Below are positions 1 to 5,738 of a stretch of 6,064 nucleotides of DNA, in pieces. The stretch comes from Pseudorhodobacter antarcticus (lineage in GTDB: Bacteria; Pseudomonadota; Alphaproteobacteria; Rhodobacterales; Rhodobacteraceae). A program made the position numbers and the translations under genes. Below the pieces are notes generated by a model that did not search any database, was not told the DNA's origin, and was given only the letters and a program-made list of their open reading frames with translations. Location of the stretch: positions 1-6,064 of the forward strand of contig CAMAQR010000118.1 of the NCBI GenBank assembly GCA_945860375.1. Reading direction: 5' to 3'. The first letter of the stretch is position 1, and every line of letters starts with the position of its first letter.

Positions 1-542
1 GAGGCCGGCGTCAGATTGGCAGGCTTCCACACCACCGAATTGCCATAGGCAAGCGCTGGCGCGATCTTCCAAGCGGGCGTCGCTACCGGAAAATTCCAGG
101 GCGTTACGATGGCGACCACCCCCACGGGTTCGCGCCGCACCTCGATCTCGACGCCCGGCCGCACGCTTTCCGTCTGATCGCCCTGACACCGCAGCGCCTC
201 GGCCGCGAACCATGTGAAAAACTGCCCCGCACGATAGACCTCGCCCTTTCCTTCGGCGAGAGGCTTGCCCTCCTCGCGCGCCAGCAGCGCCCCGATCTCG
301 GCCGACCGCGCCATCAGTTCGGTTCCGATTTGCATCAGCGCGTCATGCCGCCGCTGGATGCCCGCCACTGCCCATTTCGGTTGCGCCTCACGCGCCGCAG
401 CGACCGCGCGGTCGACATCCGCCGCATCGGCCTGCGCATAATGGCCAATCACATCCGACAGGTCCGATGGGTTCACGTTGGCGAGCGTTGACTCCCCATC
501 GCACCATGTGCCCGCAATGAAGTTGCGAGTTTCCATATCCAT
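1..542 (-). CDS. NAD(P)-dependent aldehyde dehydrogenase, N-terminal part (alpha-ketoglutaric semialdehyde dehydrogenase-like); runs off left edge
   Basis: This is the first 180 codons of an aldehyde dehydrogenase, an enzyme that oxidises an aldehyde to the acid with NAD(P)+ in the cytoplasm. It starts MDMETRNFIAGTW. Visible family motifs are TPWNFP at residues 147-152, whose Asn150 matches the oxyanion-stabilising Asn of the superfamily, and WKPA at 172-175, whose Lys173 matches the cofactor-binding Lys. The catalytic Cys and Glu lie outside the window, so activity cannot be confirmed. The text NPSDLSDVIG near the N-terminus, EEGKPLAEGKGEVYRAGQFF and the VRREPVG segment look like 2,5-dioxovalerate (alpha-ketoglutaric semialdehyde) dehydrogenases of hydroxyproline or sugar-acid pathways; this is recalled resemblance. 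The ATG at 542 is preferred because GAGG lies 6 nt upstream. An in-frame ATG at 554 would overlap the ATPase stop as ATGA but has a poor ribosome site. It is the last visible gene of the leftward operon. Succinate-semialdehyde or betaine-aldehyde dehydrogenase activity is the alternative. Confidence 0.9.
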   Translation of the reverse strand, partial: MDMETRNFIAGTWCDGESTLANVNPSDLSDVIGHYAQADAADVDRAVAAAREAQPKWAVAGIQRRHDALMQIGTELMARSAEIGALLAREEGKPLAEGKGEVYRAGQFFTWFAAEALRCQGDQTESVRPGVEIEVRREPVGVVAIVTPWNFPVATPAWKIAPALAYGNSVVWKPANLTPA

Positions 543-550
543 ATCCGTCC

Positions 551-1570
551 TCATATACGCGCCAGCGCTTCCATCACGCGGCGGGGTGTAAGTGCACCCG
601 CGATCCGCCCATCCCCATCCCGCACTGCCAGCGCCGCAGCCCCGCCCGCAAAGGCTGCAAAAGTGGATTCCAGCGTCGCGTCCGCCGCGATCACCGGCGC
701 ATCCGCCGCCGCGATCAAGCCGGCGTCGGCAAAGGCCCCGCATAAAAGGATGCGCCCGCGGTTCACATCGCGCACGAAGCGCGCCACATAATCATCTGCC
801 GGTGCTGCCAGAATCTCGCTACCCGTCCCCACTTGACGCAGAGTGCCATCCTTCAGAATGGCAATGTGGTCGCCCAGAAGTAAAGCCTCGTCGAGGTCAT
901 GGGTAATGAATACGATGGTCTTACCAAGCCGCCCCTGCAATTCCTTGAGCTGCATCTGCATGTCATGCCGGATCAACGGATCGAGCGCCGAGAAGGCCTC
1001 ATCCATCAGCAAGACCTCGGCATCGGTCGCCAAGGCCCGCGCCAGCCCCACGCGCTGTTGCATTCCCCCCGAAAGTTGCGCCGGATAGCTCGTCTCGAAC
1101 CCAGTCAGCCCCACCAAAGCAATTTGCTCGCCCGCACGGCGGAACGCCTCAGGCTTTGCTACCCCGTCCAGGGTCAGCCCGTAGGCCACATTCTCGATCA
1201 CTGTTTTGTGCGGCAAGAGCGCGAAACGCTGGAACACCATTGCAACCTTGCGCCGCCGGAACGTCTGCAAGCGGGCTGCGTCATAAGCCAGAATGTCGTC
1301 GCCATCGAACAGGATACGCCCGCCAGTCGGCTCGATCAGCCGGTTGAAATGCCGGATCAAGGTGCTTTTCCCCGACCCCGACAGGCCCATGATCACGAAG
1401 ATCTCGCCCGTGCGGATGGAAAGGTCGATATCATGCAGCCCGAGAACATGATCGGTCTCGTCCTTGAGCCGTGTCTTGTCCATTCCAGACCGCACCTTTG
1501 CCAGCGCCCCGGCAGGATCGCGGCCGAAGACCTTGGACACCCCCTCGACCCGTATCTTCACCAGTCCCAT
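551..1570 (-). CDS. Glycine betaine/proline-type ABC importer, ATP-binding subunit (ProV/OpuAA family)
   Basis: This is the cytoplasmic ATPase that powers a QAT-family importer. All nucleotide-binding motifs are intact (numbering from the ATG): Walker A GLSGSGKST 62-70, Q-loop Gln114, signature LSGGMQQ 167-173, Walker B VLLMDE with Glu191, D-loop SALD 194-197 and switch His224. An N-terminal extension before Walker A, containing GLHDIDLSI, and the FQRFALLPHKTV segment are typical of ProV rather than of generic amino-acid ATPases. After about residue 275 only some 64 residues remain, with one CBS-like tail. The roughly 400-residue E. coli ProV carries a tandem CBS pair, so this tail is shortened. 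The ATG at 1570 overlaps the permease stop by one base (TGATG) and has GAGGGG 5 nt upstream inside the permease gene. A GTG at 1573 is an alternative that adds one residue. Translational coupling to the permease is likely. The class is certain; the substrate is not shown by this subunit. Confidence 0.95.
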   Translation of the reverse strand: MGLVKIRVEGVSKVFGRDPAGALAKVRSGMDKTRLKDETDHVLGLHDIDLSIRTGEIFVIMGLSGSGKSTLIRHFNRLIEPTGGRILFDGDDILAYDAARLQTFRRRKVAMVFQRFALLPHKTVIENVAYGLTLDGVAKPEAFRRAGEQIALVGLTGFETSYPAQLSGGMQQRVGLARALATDAEVLLMDEAFSALDPLIRHDMQMQLKELQGRLGKTIVFITHDLDEALLLGDHIAILKDGTLRQVGTGSEILAAPADDYVARFVRDVNRGRILLCGAFADAGLIAAADAPVIAADATLESTFAAFAGGAAALAVRDGDGRIAGALTPRRVMEALARI

Positions 1571-2445
1571 CACTTCCCCTCTCGATGAAGGTTCGCTTGC
1601 ACGCGGCGGCCGTAGCTTTGCGCGATGCGGTCGAAGATGATCGCGAGCAGCACAATCCCCAGTCCGGCGATCAGCCCCTTGCTGACCTCAAGCCGCTGGA
1701 TGCCCTGCAGCACTTGGTAGCCCAACCCCCCCGCCCCGATCATCGAGGCAATCACCACCATCGACAGCGCCATCATCGTCGTCTGGTTGATTCCCGCCAT
1801 GATTGTTGGCATCGCAAGCGGCACCTGCACCGTCCACAACTGCTGTCGCGGCGAAGCGCCAAAGGCGCGCGAAGCTTCGACGATCTCAAGGTCCACTTGC
1901 CTGATGCCCAGATCGGTCAGCCGGATCACCGGTGGGATGGCGAACACGATGGTTGCCAGCAGCGCGGGTATCTTGCCCGGTCCGAACAGCATGACGAACG
2001 GGATGAGATAGACGAAAATCGGCATGGTCTGCATGATATCCAGAACCGGCAACATCCCGCGCCGCATCCTGTCAGACCGCGACATGCCAATACCGATGGG
2101 CAGACCGATCACCACCGACAGGATGGTTGCTGCCAGCATCAGCGCCACTGTTGCCATCGCCTCGTTCCAGACGCCGAGCAGACCCAGCAACATTAGCAAC
2201 ACCGCCACCACCGCCACCGGAACCATCCGCCGCCCCGCCCCCCATGTGACAAAGCAAAACAGCGCGACCACCACCCACCACGGCAGAACCTGCAACCCTT
2301 TCTCAAGCCCTTGGATAAAGCGGAGCACAGGCATGAACACGGTTTCCAGCGTTTCGCCCCAATTGGCCACGATGGTGTTGAAAGCGGCATCGAGGGCACG
2401 GCCAAAGGCCCGCGTATCCCAGATTTCCGGAAAGCCGGAGGTCAT
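1570..2445 (-). CDS. Glycine betaine/proline-type ABC importer, permease subunit (ProW/OpuAB family)
   Basis: This 291-residue inner-membrane protein forms the translocation pore, presumably as a homodimer with the downstream ATPase. Hydrophobic stretches suggest helices near residues 54-69, 74-92, 97-120, 143-173 and 256-273, with further apolar segments around 222-245. The permease ATPase-docking (EAA) loop is visible at about 190-220, as EASRAFGAS followed by [17 protein letters not shown]. The segment [14 protein letters not shown] (136-149) and the MIGAGGLG motif (235-242) are hallmarks of the ProW group. The N-terminus is a soluble or amphipathic stretch before the first helix, as in ProW, though shorter than in E. 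coli. The ATG at 2445 has AAAGGA upstream at suitable spacing. A 74-nt gap with a GC hairpin separates it from the binding-protein gene, and its stop overlaps the ATPase start. The gene order X-W-V is the reverse of E. coli proVWX. No frameshift or missing motif is seen. Confidence 0.95.
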   Translation of the reverse strand: MTSGFPEIWDTRAFGRALDAAFNTIVANWGETLETVFMPVLRFIQGLEKGLQVLPWWVVVALFCFVTWGAGRRMVPVAVVAVLLMLLGLLGVWNEAMATVALMLAATILSVVIGLPIGIGMSRSDRMRRGMLPVLDIMQTMPIFVYLIPFVMLFGPGKIPALLATIVFAIPPVIRLTDLGIRQVDLEIVEASRAFGASPRQQLWTVQVPLAMPTIMAGINQTTMMALSMVVIASMIGAGGLGYQVLQGIQRLEVSKGLIAGLGIVLLAIIFDRIAQSYGRRVQANLHREGK

Positions 2446-2467
2446 TGGCTGGTCCTTTCATTGCCGC

Positions 2468-2491
2468 GCCGCCCCGAGGTGCGGGGGCGGC
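2468..2491 (-). other. Intercistronic GC hairpin between binding-protein and permease genes
   Basis: Arms GCCGCCCC (2468-2475) and GGGGCGGC (2484-2491) form a perfect 8-bp stem with an 8-nt loop, inside the 74-nt gap after the binding-protein stop. No U-run follows on the minus strand. In binding-protein transport operons such a stem after the first transport gene often protects the upstream message or lowers read-through, giving excess binding protein. That role here is inferred from position. Confidence 0.55.
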
Positions 2492-2519
2492 ACGGGTCAG
2501 TTTTGCAAGCGGCGAAACG

Positions 2520-3527
2520 TTAGAGGCTGGCTTTGACCTTGGCCGCCACTTCAGCCGGAACCCAAGCTGTCCAGATCGACTCGTTCTCTTTCAGGAAATG
2601 CACGGCGACCTCTTCCGGCGTTGCGCTGTTGTCGTCTCCCCAAGCCAGCACCGCACTGATCCCGTCGTTGGGCACCTGCATCTTCGACAGGAACTCGGCC
2701 ACGTCTGGCGCTTGGGATTTCAGGTCAGATACCACCGCCACGGCCACCTCGCCCGCAGCCCAGCCCGTCACTTGCGGATCTGCGCAATTTGCATCCGTCA
2801 TACAGGTGAACTTGGCCTTGTCGCTTTCCGGCATGCCCAGACGGACCAGCTTGAACTTGCCCACCACATCCGAGGGCCCCCAGTAATAGCCGACCCACGG
2901 CTTCTTCTGAGCCACGGCACGCGCGATCGAGGCTTTCAGGTTTTCGCCTGATCCCGGCGAGAACAACTCATAGGTGTCACTAAGCGCGAGCGCCTTGTAG
3001 TAATTGCCGATGATCACCTCGCTCGCCCAGCCGGGCGGACCGTTGTAAAGTCGCCCCTTACCGGGGTTCTGGTTGTCTTCGAACACCTGCCAGTTGGCGG
3101 CGAGATCTTCGATGGTCTTGATCTCAGGATGCTCTGTCAGAACGTAATCAGGGACCCAAAGACCGTCCTGTCCGCCGCCCGAAAAGATGTCCGAGGCTTT
3201 GTAAATGTTGCCCTTTTCCTGCATCTGGTCCCACTGCGCCTGAACGGTCGAAACCCACAATTCGGGCGCGACCGTCGGCTCCGATCGCGTCAGCATCGAT
3301 GTCGCCGTAGGCACCGTATCACCAGGCACCAGTTGCGCATCGCAGCCATAGCCGGCTGCCATAATCTTCTGTGCCACATGGGCCAGCGTCGCCGCCGAAA
3401 GCCAAGTCATCTCGGCCACCGTGATCGTTCCAGCCGTGCCGCAATCCTGCGCAGCGGCGGGCTGGGCCTGCGTCATGCCGGCAAGGGCGAGGGCGGCAAG
3501 CACCGTGAAGCGTGTCTTCTTTGTCAT
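2520..3527 (-). CDS. Periplasmic substrate-binding protein of the glycine betaine/proline-type importer (ProX/OpuAC family)
   Basis: This 335-residue exported protein should capture the ligand in the periplasm and deliver it to the permease. A Sec signal peptide is clear: MTKKTR, a hydrophobic core LAALALAG, then cleavage probably after AAA at residue 26. No lipobox is seen, so it is predicted to be soluble. The OpuAC-type fold is suggested by ITVAEMTWLSA (35-45), PELWVST (89-94), the GPPGW segment (163-167), and WVGYYWGPSDVV (211-222). Family members bind quaternary ammonium groups in a box of aromatic side chains. Trp42, Trp167 and Trp216 are candidates, but assigning them needs an alignment. 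The mature protein has four cysteines (29, 62, 242, 248), which could form two disulfides. The ATG at 3527 has AGGAGAGG 6 nt upstream. The gene follows the ldh-like gene after 107 bp rich in palindromes, so it may have its own promoter. The ligand may be proline betaine, a hydroxyproline derivative or glycine betaine. Confidence 0.93.
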   Translation of the reverse strand: MTKKTRFTVLAALALAGMTQAQPAAAQDCGTAGTITVAEMTWLSAATLAHVAQKIMAAGYGCDAQLVPGDTVPTATSMLTRSEPTVAPELWVSTVQAQWDQMQEKGNIYKASDIFSGGGQDGLWVPDYVLTEHPEIKTIEDLAANWQVFEDNQNPGKGRLYNGPPGWASEVIIGNYYKALALSDTYELFSPGSGENLKASIARAVAQKKPWVGYYWGPSDVVGKFKLVRLGMPESDKAKFTCMTDANCADPQVTGWAAGEVAVAVVSDLKSQAPDVAEFLSKMQVPNDGISAVLAWGDDNSATPEEVAVHFLKENESIWTAWVPAEVAAKVKASL

Positions 3528-3533
3528 CGCGAA

Positions 3534-3541
3534 CCTCTCCT
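3534..3541 (-). promoter_or_regulatory. Ribosome binding site of the substrate-binding protein gene
   Basis: The minus strand reads AGGAGAGG, 6 nt before the ATG at 3527. It is the second strong Shine-Dalgarno in the operon, consistent with high expression of a periplasmic binding protein relative to its membrane partners. Confidence 0.75.
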
Positions 3542-3549
3542 GATGGGGC

Positions 3550-3571
3550 GGTGGGGGGTCATCCCCCTACC
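3550..3571 (-). other. G/C hairpin in the leader of the binding-protein gene
   Basis: The minus-strand RNA can fold GGU-A-GGGGG, loop AUGA, CCCCC-C-ACC: eight G-C/A-U pairs with a single A-C mismatch. It ends about 9 nt upstream of the Shine-Dalgarno. There is no U-tract, so it is not a classical terminator. It may stabilise the mRNA or affect ribosome access. Confidence 0.45.
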
Positions 3572-3636
3572 GTTGTGACAACCAGTTTCAGCCTGCAGGC
3601 CACTTCAATCAAACGATAACGAATTAGGCGTAATTC
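3572..3636 (-). promoter_or_regulatory. Probable internal promoter/operator region upstream of the binding-protein gene
   Basis: The 107-bp spacer between the ldh-like and binding-protein genes is long for this operon and locally AT-rich at 3601-3640. It contains palindromes at 3621-3636, 3591-3600 and 3572-3582. On the minus strand a weak TTGATT (complement of 3606-3611), 17 bp, GAAACT promoter can be drawn; the -10 is poor. A second promoter for the ABC genes is plausible but not demonstrated. Confidence 0.35.
3621..3636. promoter_or_regulatory. Perfect inverted repeat GAATTA-GGCG-TAATTC overlapping the ldh-like stop codon
   Basis: Six-base arms flank a four-base centre, and the right arm overlaps the stop codon at 3635-3637. 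With a one-base bulge, AAC (3618-3620) also pairs with GTT (3638-3640), making a nine-pair stem. AT-rich arms around a GC centre resemble a protein-binding site more than a terminator, and no T-run follows on the minus strand. Confidence 0.45.
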
Positions 3637-4636
3637 AGTTTGCCTTAAGTCCCAGCCGCAAGGCCAGCGCCTCGTCAACCTCAATCCCTTGAGTTTCCGT
3701 CCGCTTGCGCGCCGCCCTTCGCCGCGCGCCGGGCAATCTTGCCCCCTCTTGCGCCTCGATAGCCTCGGCCAAGGCTGCGATGCGGTCACCGAAGCCTGAC
3801 GCAAAAGCTTCGGGGTCGATGGCCAGAAAGCACTGCCCCGTCGCGGGCGGGCCGCCCACAGGCCCGGAAAACGGGCTGGCGTCGCGGCTCGCCACTGCAC
3901 CCGCAAGGACCGAGGCAAGCACCTCGACGATCAGCCCTATCCCGAACCCCTTCGACCCGCCCGCCGGCAGCATCGACCCCTTCAGCGCGGCGGCAGCATC
4001 CGTGGTGGGCCGCCCCTCGGCATCCAGCGCCCATCCCTCAGGAATGGCCTCGCTATTCTTCGACCGCAAGATGACCTCGGATTTGGCAACCGCACTGGCC
4101 GACTGGTCCAGCACGAACCTCGCCCCGCCCCGCCCGTCTGGCACCCCCAGCGCCACGGGGTTCGTCCCGATCACCGGGACGCGTCCACCCACCGGCGCAA
4201 CCGAGGCAGGCGCATGGGTAAAACACAATCCGATCAGCCCCGCCTGGGCAATCCGCTCGGCATGGTGCCCCAGCACCCCGCAGTTGTAGGACCTCCGCAG
4301 CGTCATCGCCGCTATCCCGAAACTGCGCGCGGCTTCGACCAGCAACGGTAGACCGGCATCGATGGCCGGATGGGCAAAGCCATGCCCCGCATCGACCAGA
4401 ACCGCCCCGTCGCGCGGCCGCGATACCTCGGACACGGCCCGGCCATTGACCTTGCCGCAAGCCAGATGCTCGGCATAGACTGGCAGATACATCAACCCGT
4501 GCGAGCGTACCCCGTCCCGCTCGGCCAGCCGGATCGACCGCGCCACCGGCCCCGCCTGCACGTCCGACGCCCCGGCCGCCCGCAACTCGCGCAACGCCAA
4601 GGCTTCCACATCGTCAAGACTCATCCGGTGCGCCAT
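3635..4636 (-). CDS. LDH2/YlbC-family NAD(P)H-dependent oxidoreductase, probable delta1-pyrroline-2-carboxylate (or piperideine-2-carboxylate) reductase
   Basis: This 333-residue cytoplasmic enzyme belongs to the malate/L-lactate/ureidoglycolate dehydrogenase family, which is unrelated to classical Rossmann malate dehydrogenases. Family landmarks are DGVRSHGLMYLP (41-52) with the proposed catalytic His46, the SYNCGVLGHHAERIA segment (116-130), GTNPVALGVP (157-166), Asp177 in LDQSASAVAKSEV, GWALDAEGRPTTD (201-213) and the GGSKG loop (226-230). The LDQSASAVAKSEV version and the GPVGGPPATGQ segment look more like imine reductases of the DpkA/Pyr2C type, which reduce delta1-pyrroline-2-carboxylate to L-proline or the six-membered analogue to pipecolate, than like malate dehydrogenases. 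This is recalled resemblance, not a search. The ATG at 4636 is chosen because AGGAGGA (4641-4647) sits just upstream. The ATG at 4678 would add 14 residues and start inside the regulator-binding palindrome without a good ribosome site. It is the first gene of the leftward operon, divergent from the LysR gene. Lactate, malate or ureidoglycolate activity remains possible. Confidence 0.9.
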   Translation of the reverse strand: MAHRMSLDDVEALALRELRAAGASDVQAGPVARSIRLAERDGVRSHGLMYLPVYAEHLACGKVNGRAVSEVSRPRDGAVLVDAGHGFAHPAIDAGLPLLVEAARSFGIAAMTLRRSYNCGVLGHHAERIAQAGLIGLCFTHAPASVAPVGGRVPVIGTNPVALGVPDGRGGARFVLDQSASAVAKSEVILRSKNSEAIPEGWALDAEGRPTTDAAAALKGSMLPAGGSKGFGIGLIVEVLASVLAGAVASRDASPFSGPVGGPPATGQCFLAIDPEAFASGFGDRIAALAEAIEAQEGARLPGARRRAARKRTETQGIEVDEALALRLGLKAN

Positions 4637-4640
4637 CGCA

Positions 4641-4647
4641 TCCTCCT
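4641..4647 (-). promoter_or_regulatory. Ribosome binding site deciding the ldh-like start
   Basis: The minus strand reads AGGAGGA, then TGCG, then ATG at 4636. This near-ideal Shine-Dalgarno sequence decides the start in favour of 4636 over the upstream in-frame ATG at 4678 and the internal ATG at 4624. Confidence 0.8.
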
Positions 4648-4663
4648 GCACTTCCAATTGCAG

Positions 4664-4679
4664 GTTGGCGATTGCCAAC
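4664..4679. promoter_or_regulatory. Candidate LysR-type operator, inverted repeat GTTGGC-GATT-GCCAAC
   Basis: Six-base perfect arms are separated by four bases. T4665 and A4677 (and T4666 with A4678) are 11 bases apart, satisfying the T-N11-A rule for LysR-type operators. The site lies about 50 bp upstream of the lysR start and 28 bp upstream of the ldh-like start, overlapping the candidate lysR -35. Binding by the adjacent regulator is inference. Confidence 0.5.
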
Positions 4680-4682
4680 TTC

Positions 4683-4717
4683 AGTTCAACACAGTAGTTT
4701 TTGCGCGGAGTTCAACA
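4683..4717 (+). repeat. Two direct copies of AGTTCAACA, 26 bp apart start to start
   Basis: AGTTCAACA is at 4683-4691 and again at 4709-4717. The core GTTCAAC is a near-palindrome (GTT-N-AAC). The start-to-start distance of 26 bp is about 2.5 helical turns. Both copies lie between the LysR-type palindrome and the lysR start, so they could be secondary regulator contacts or elements of the leftward promoter. A 9-base repeat in 91 bp can also occur by chance. Confidence 0.35.
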
Positions 4718-4727
4718 GGATTGAAAC

Positions 4728-5630
4728 ATGCTCCGCCTCGAAGCCCTGCGCGCCTTTGTCGAAGTGGCCGAACACGGCAATATAAAGGACGCCTCCGAAC
4801 GGCTCTACCGGACCCCCTCGGCGCTTTCGATGACGCTTAAGCAGATCGAAGACCGCATCAGCTGCCCGCTGTTCGAGACCGACCGCAAATCCACCCTGAC
4901 CGAGATGGGCCGCTTCCTCTACGACCAATCCGTGGTGCTCTTGCGCGATTACGACCGGGCGATGGAGCGGATCGAGGCGCAGTCAAGAGCCCGCAGCGGC
5001 CGCCTCCGCATCGCCTCGGTCCCGTCGGTCGCGACGACGCTGTTGCCCCGCTTCCTGCAAGAATTCATGGCGAGCCGCCCCGACCTCGATATCGACCTCG
5101 TCGACACAGACAGCACTGACGTGCGCCATCTGGTCGAAACCGGTCAGGTCGATTTCGGCATCGCAGGCCTGCCGCCCGACCTGCCGGGCCTCGCCAGCGA
5201 GCCGATCTTCCGCGACCCGTTAAAGCTCGTCTGCCGCAGCGACAGCGAGCTTGCCACACAGGAAGGCGATCTTGACTGGTCCGACCTCGACGGTCCGACA
5301 CTGATCGTGAATGAAGCGGCACGCAACCTGCCTTCCCCCGCCTTCCAGCGCCTTGCGCTTCAAGCGCGCTTCTCGGTTCGCAACGTTGCTTCTCTGGTGG
5401 CGATGGTGCAAGCAGGCATGGGCGTGACACTTCTACCTTCGCTTGCCACGGTAAATCTGCCCGCCGCCCTCACCGCGCGGCCCCTCAAAGACCCTGCCTG
5501 CATGCGCACGGTCAGCCTTCACTGGCGCATAGGCAAGGTGCCAAGCCCCGTCACACAGGTGTTCTTGCGCGAATTCGTCATCGCAGCGCAGGGTCATGCG
5601 AAGCAGTTGGGGCTTGAGCCAATTAACTGA
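4728..5630 (+). CDS. LysR-type transcriptional regulator, probable local regulator of the divergent operon
   Basis: This is a 300-residue DNA-binding protein of normal LysR length. The N-terminal winged helix-turn-helix spans about residues 3-62: LEALRAFVEVAEHGNIKDAS, then a recognition helix around TPSALSMTLKQIED (29-42), and LFETDRKSTLTEMG ending the wing. A linker helix (about 63-88) leads to the periplasmic-binding-protein-like effector domain (about 92-295), opened by GRLRIASVPSVATTLLPRFL and containing VDFGIAG (141-147) and AGMGVTLLPSLA (229-240). The recognition helix reads TPSALSMTLKQIE instead of the common SQPALSRQIRRLE, and the wing has LFETDRK instead of LFER, so it belongs to a distinct LysR subgroup. 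The start has AGGA about 7 nt upstream. Divergence from the ldh-like gene over a 91-bp spacer with a T-N11-A palindrome is the classic LysR layout, so control of that operon and of its own gene is likely. The inducer is unknown and may be a pathway intermediate. Confidence 0.95.
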   Translation: MLRLEALRAFVEVAEHGNIKDASERLYRTPSALSMTLKQIEDRISCPLFETDRKSTLTEMGRFLYDQSVVLLRDYDRAMERIEAQSRARSGRLRIASVPSVATTLLPRFLQEFMASRPDLDIDLVDTDSTDVRHLVETGQVDFGIAGLPPDLPGLASEPIFRDPLKLVCRSDSELATQEGDLDWSDLDGPTLIVNEAARNLPSPAFQRLALQARFSVRNVASLVAMVQAGMGVTLLPSLATVNLPAALTARPLKDPACMRTVSLHWRIGKVPSPVTQVFLREFVIAAQGHAKQLGLEPIN

Positions 5631-5738
5631 AGCCAAGAAGTCATCAGAGTTTGCGAACCACAGGAACAGTGCCGCTTAGTGATGGTCCGATCTGAGCATG
5701 GCACAACCTGTGCGAAGGGCAGCTAAGGGCCGTTTGCG
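5631..5738. other. Convergent spacer between lysR and the recombinase-like gene
   Basis: This 108-bp spacer holds no convincing gene. A small inverted repeat GCACA-ACC-TGTGC is at 5701-5713, and CTTAG (5675-5679) is mirrored by CTAAG (5723-5727). Neither is followed by a T-run in either direction, so no rho-independent terminator is called for the two converging genes. Confidence 0.4.

Larger units (their letters stand above)
4637..4727. promoter_or_regulatory. Divergent promoter region between ldh-like gene and lysR
   Basis: This 91-bp spacer must serve both directions. A candidate rightward promoter for lysR is TTGCCA (4672-4677), 17 bp, then TAGTTT (4695-4700). The -35 matches consensus at 5 of 6 bases and the -10 at only 3 of 6. 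The -35 overlaps the LysR-type palindrome, which would suit autorepression. For the leftward operon, TTGAAC occurs on the minus strand within both AGTTCAACA repeats and could be a -35, but no convincing -10 follows. Alphaproteobacterial promoters often match E. coli consensus poorly, so this is tentative. Confidence 0.45.

Noticed and set aside
899..2196. Long plus-strand open frames (229 and 241 codons) opposite the ATPase and permease genes
   Set aside because: They are His/Arg/Pro-rich, lack domains and ribosome sites, and lie antisense to genes with complete family motifs. They are byproducts of GC-rich codon use.
3550..3571. Hairpin as a rho-independent terminator of the ldh-like gene
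   Set aside because: The stem is followed on the minus strand by GCCCCAUCAGG, not a U-run, and it lies close to the next ribosome site.
3705..4289. Plus-strand open frame of 194 codons inside the ldh-like gene
   Set aside because: It is low-complexity Ala/Pro/Ser text antisense to a well-supported enzyme, with no recognisable motif.
4637..4678. Upstream ATG at 4678 as the start of the ldh-like gene
   Set aside because: The added 14 residues do not look like the family, the start lies within the palindrome, and a much better Shine-Dalgarno precedes 4636.
5701..5713. GCACA-ACC-TGTGC as a bidirectional terminator between converging genes
   Set aside because: The stem is only five pairs long and has no T-run on either side.
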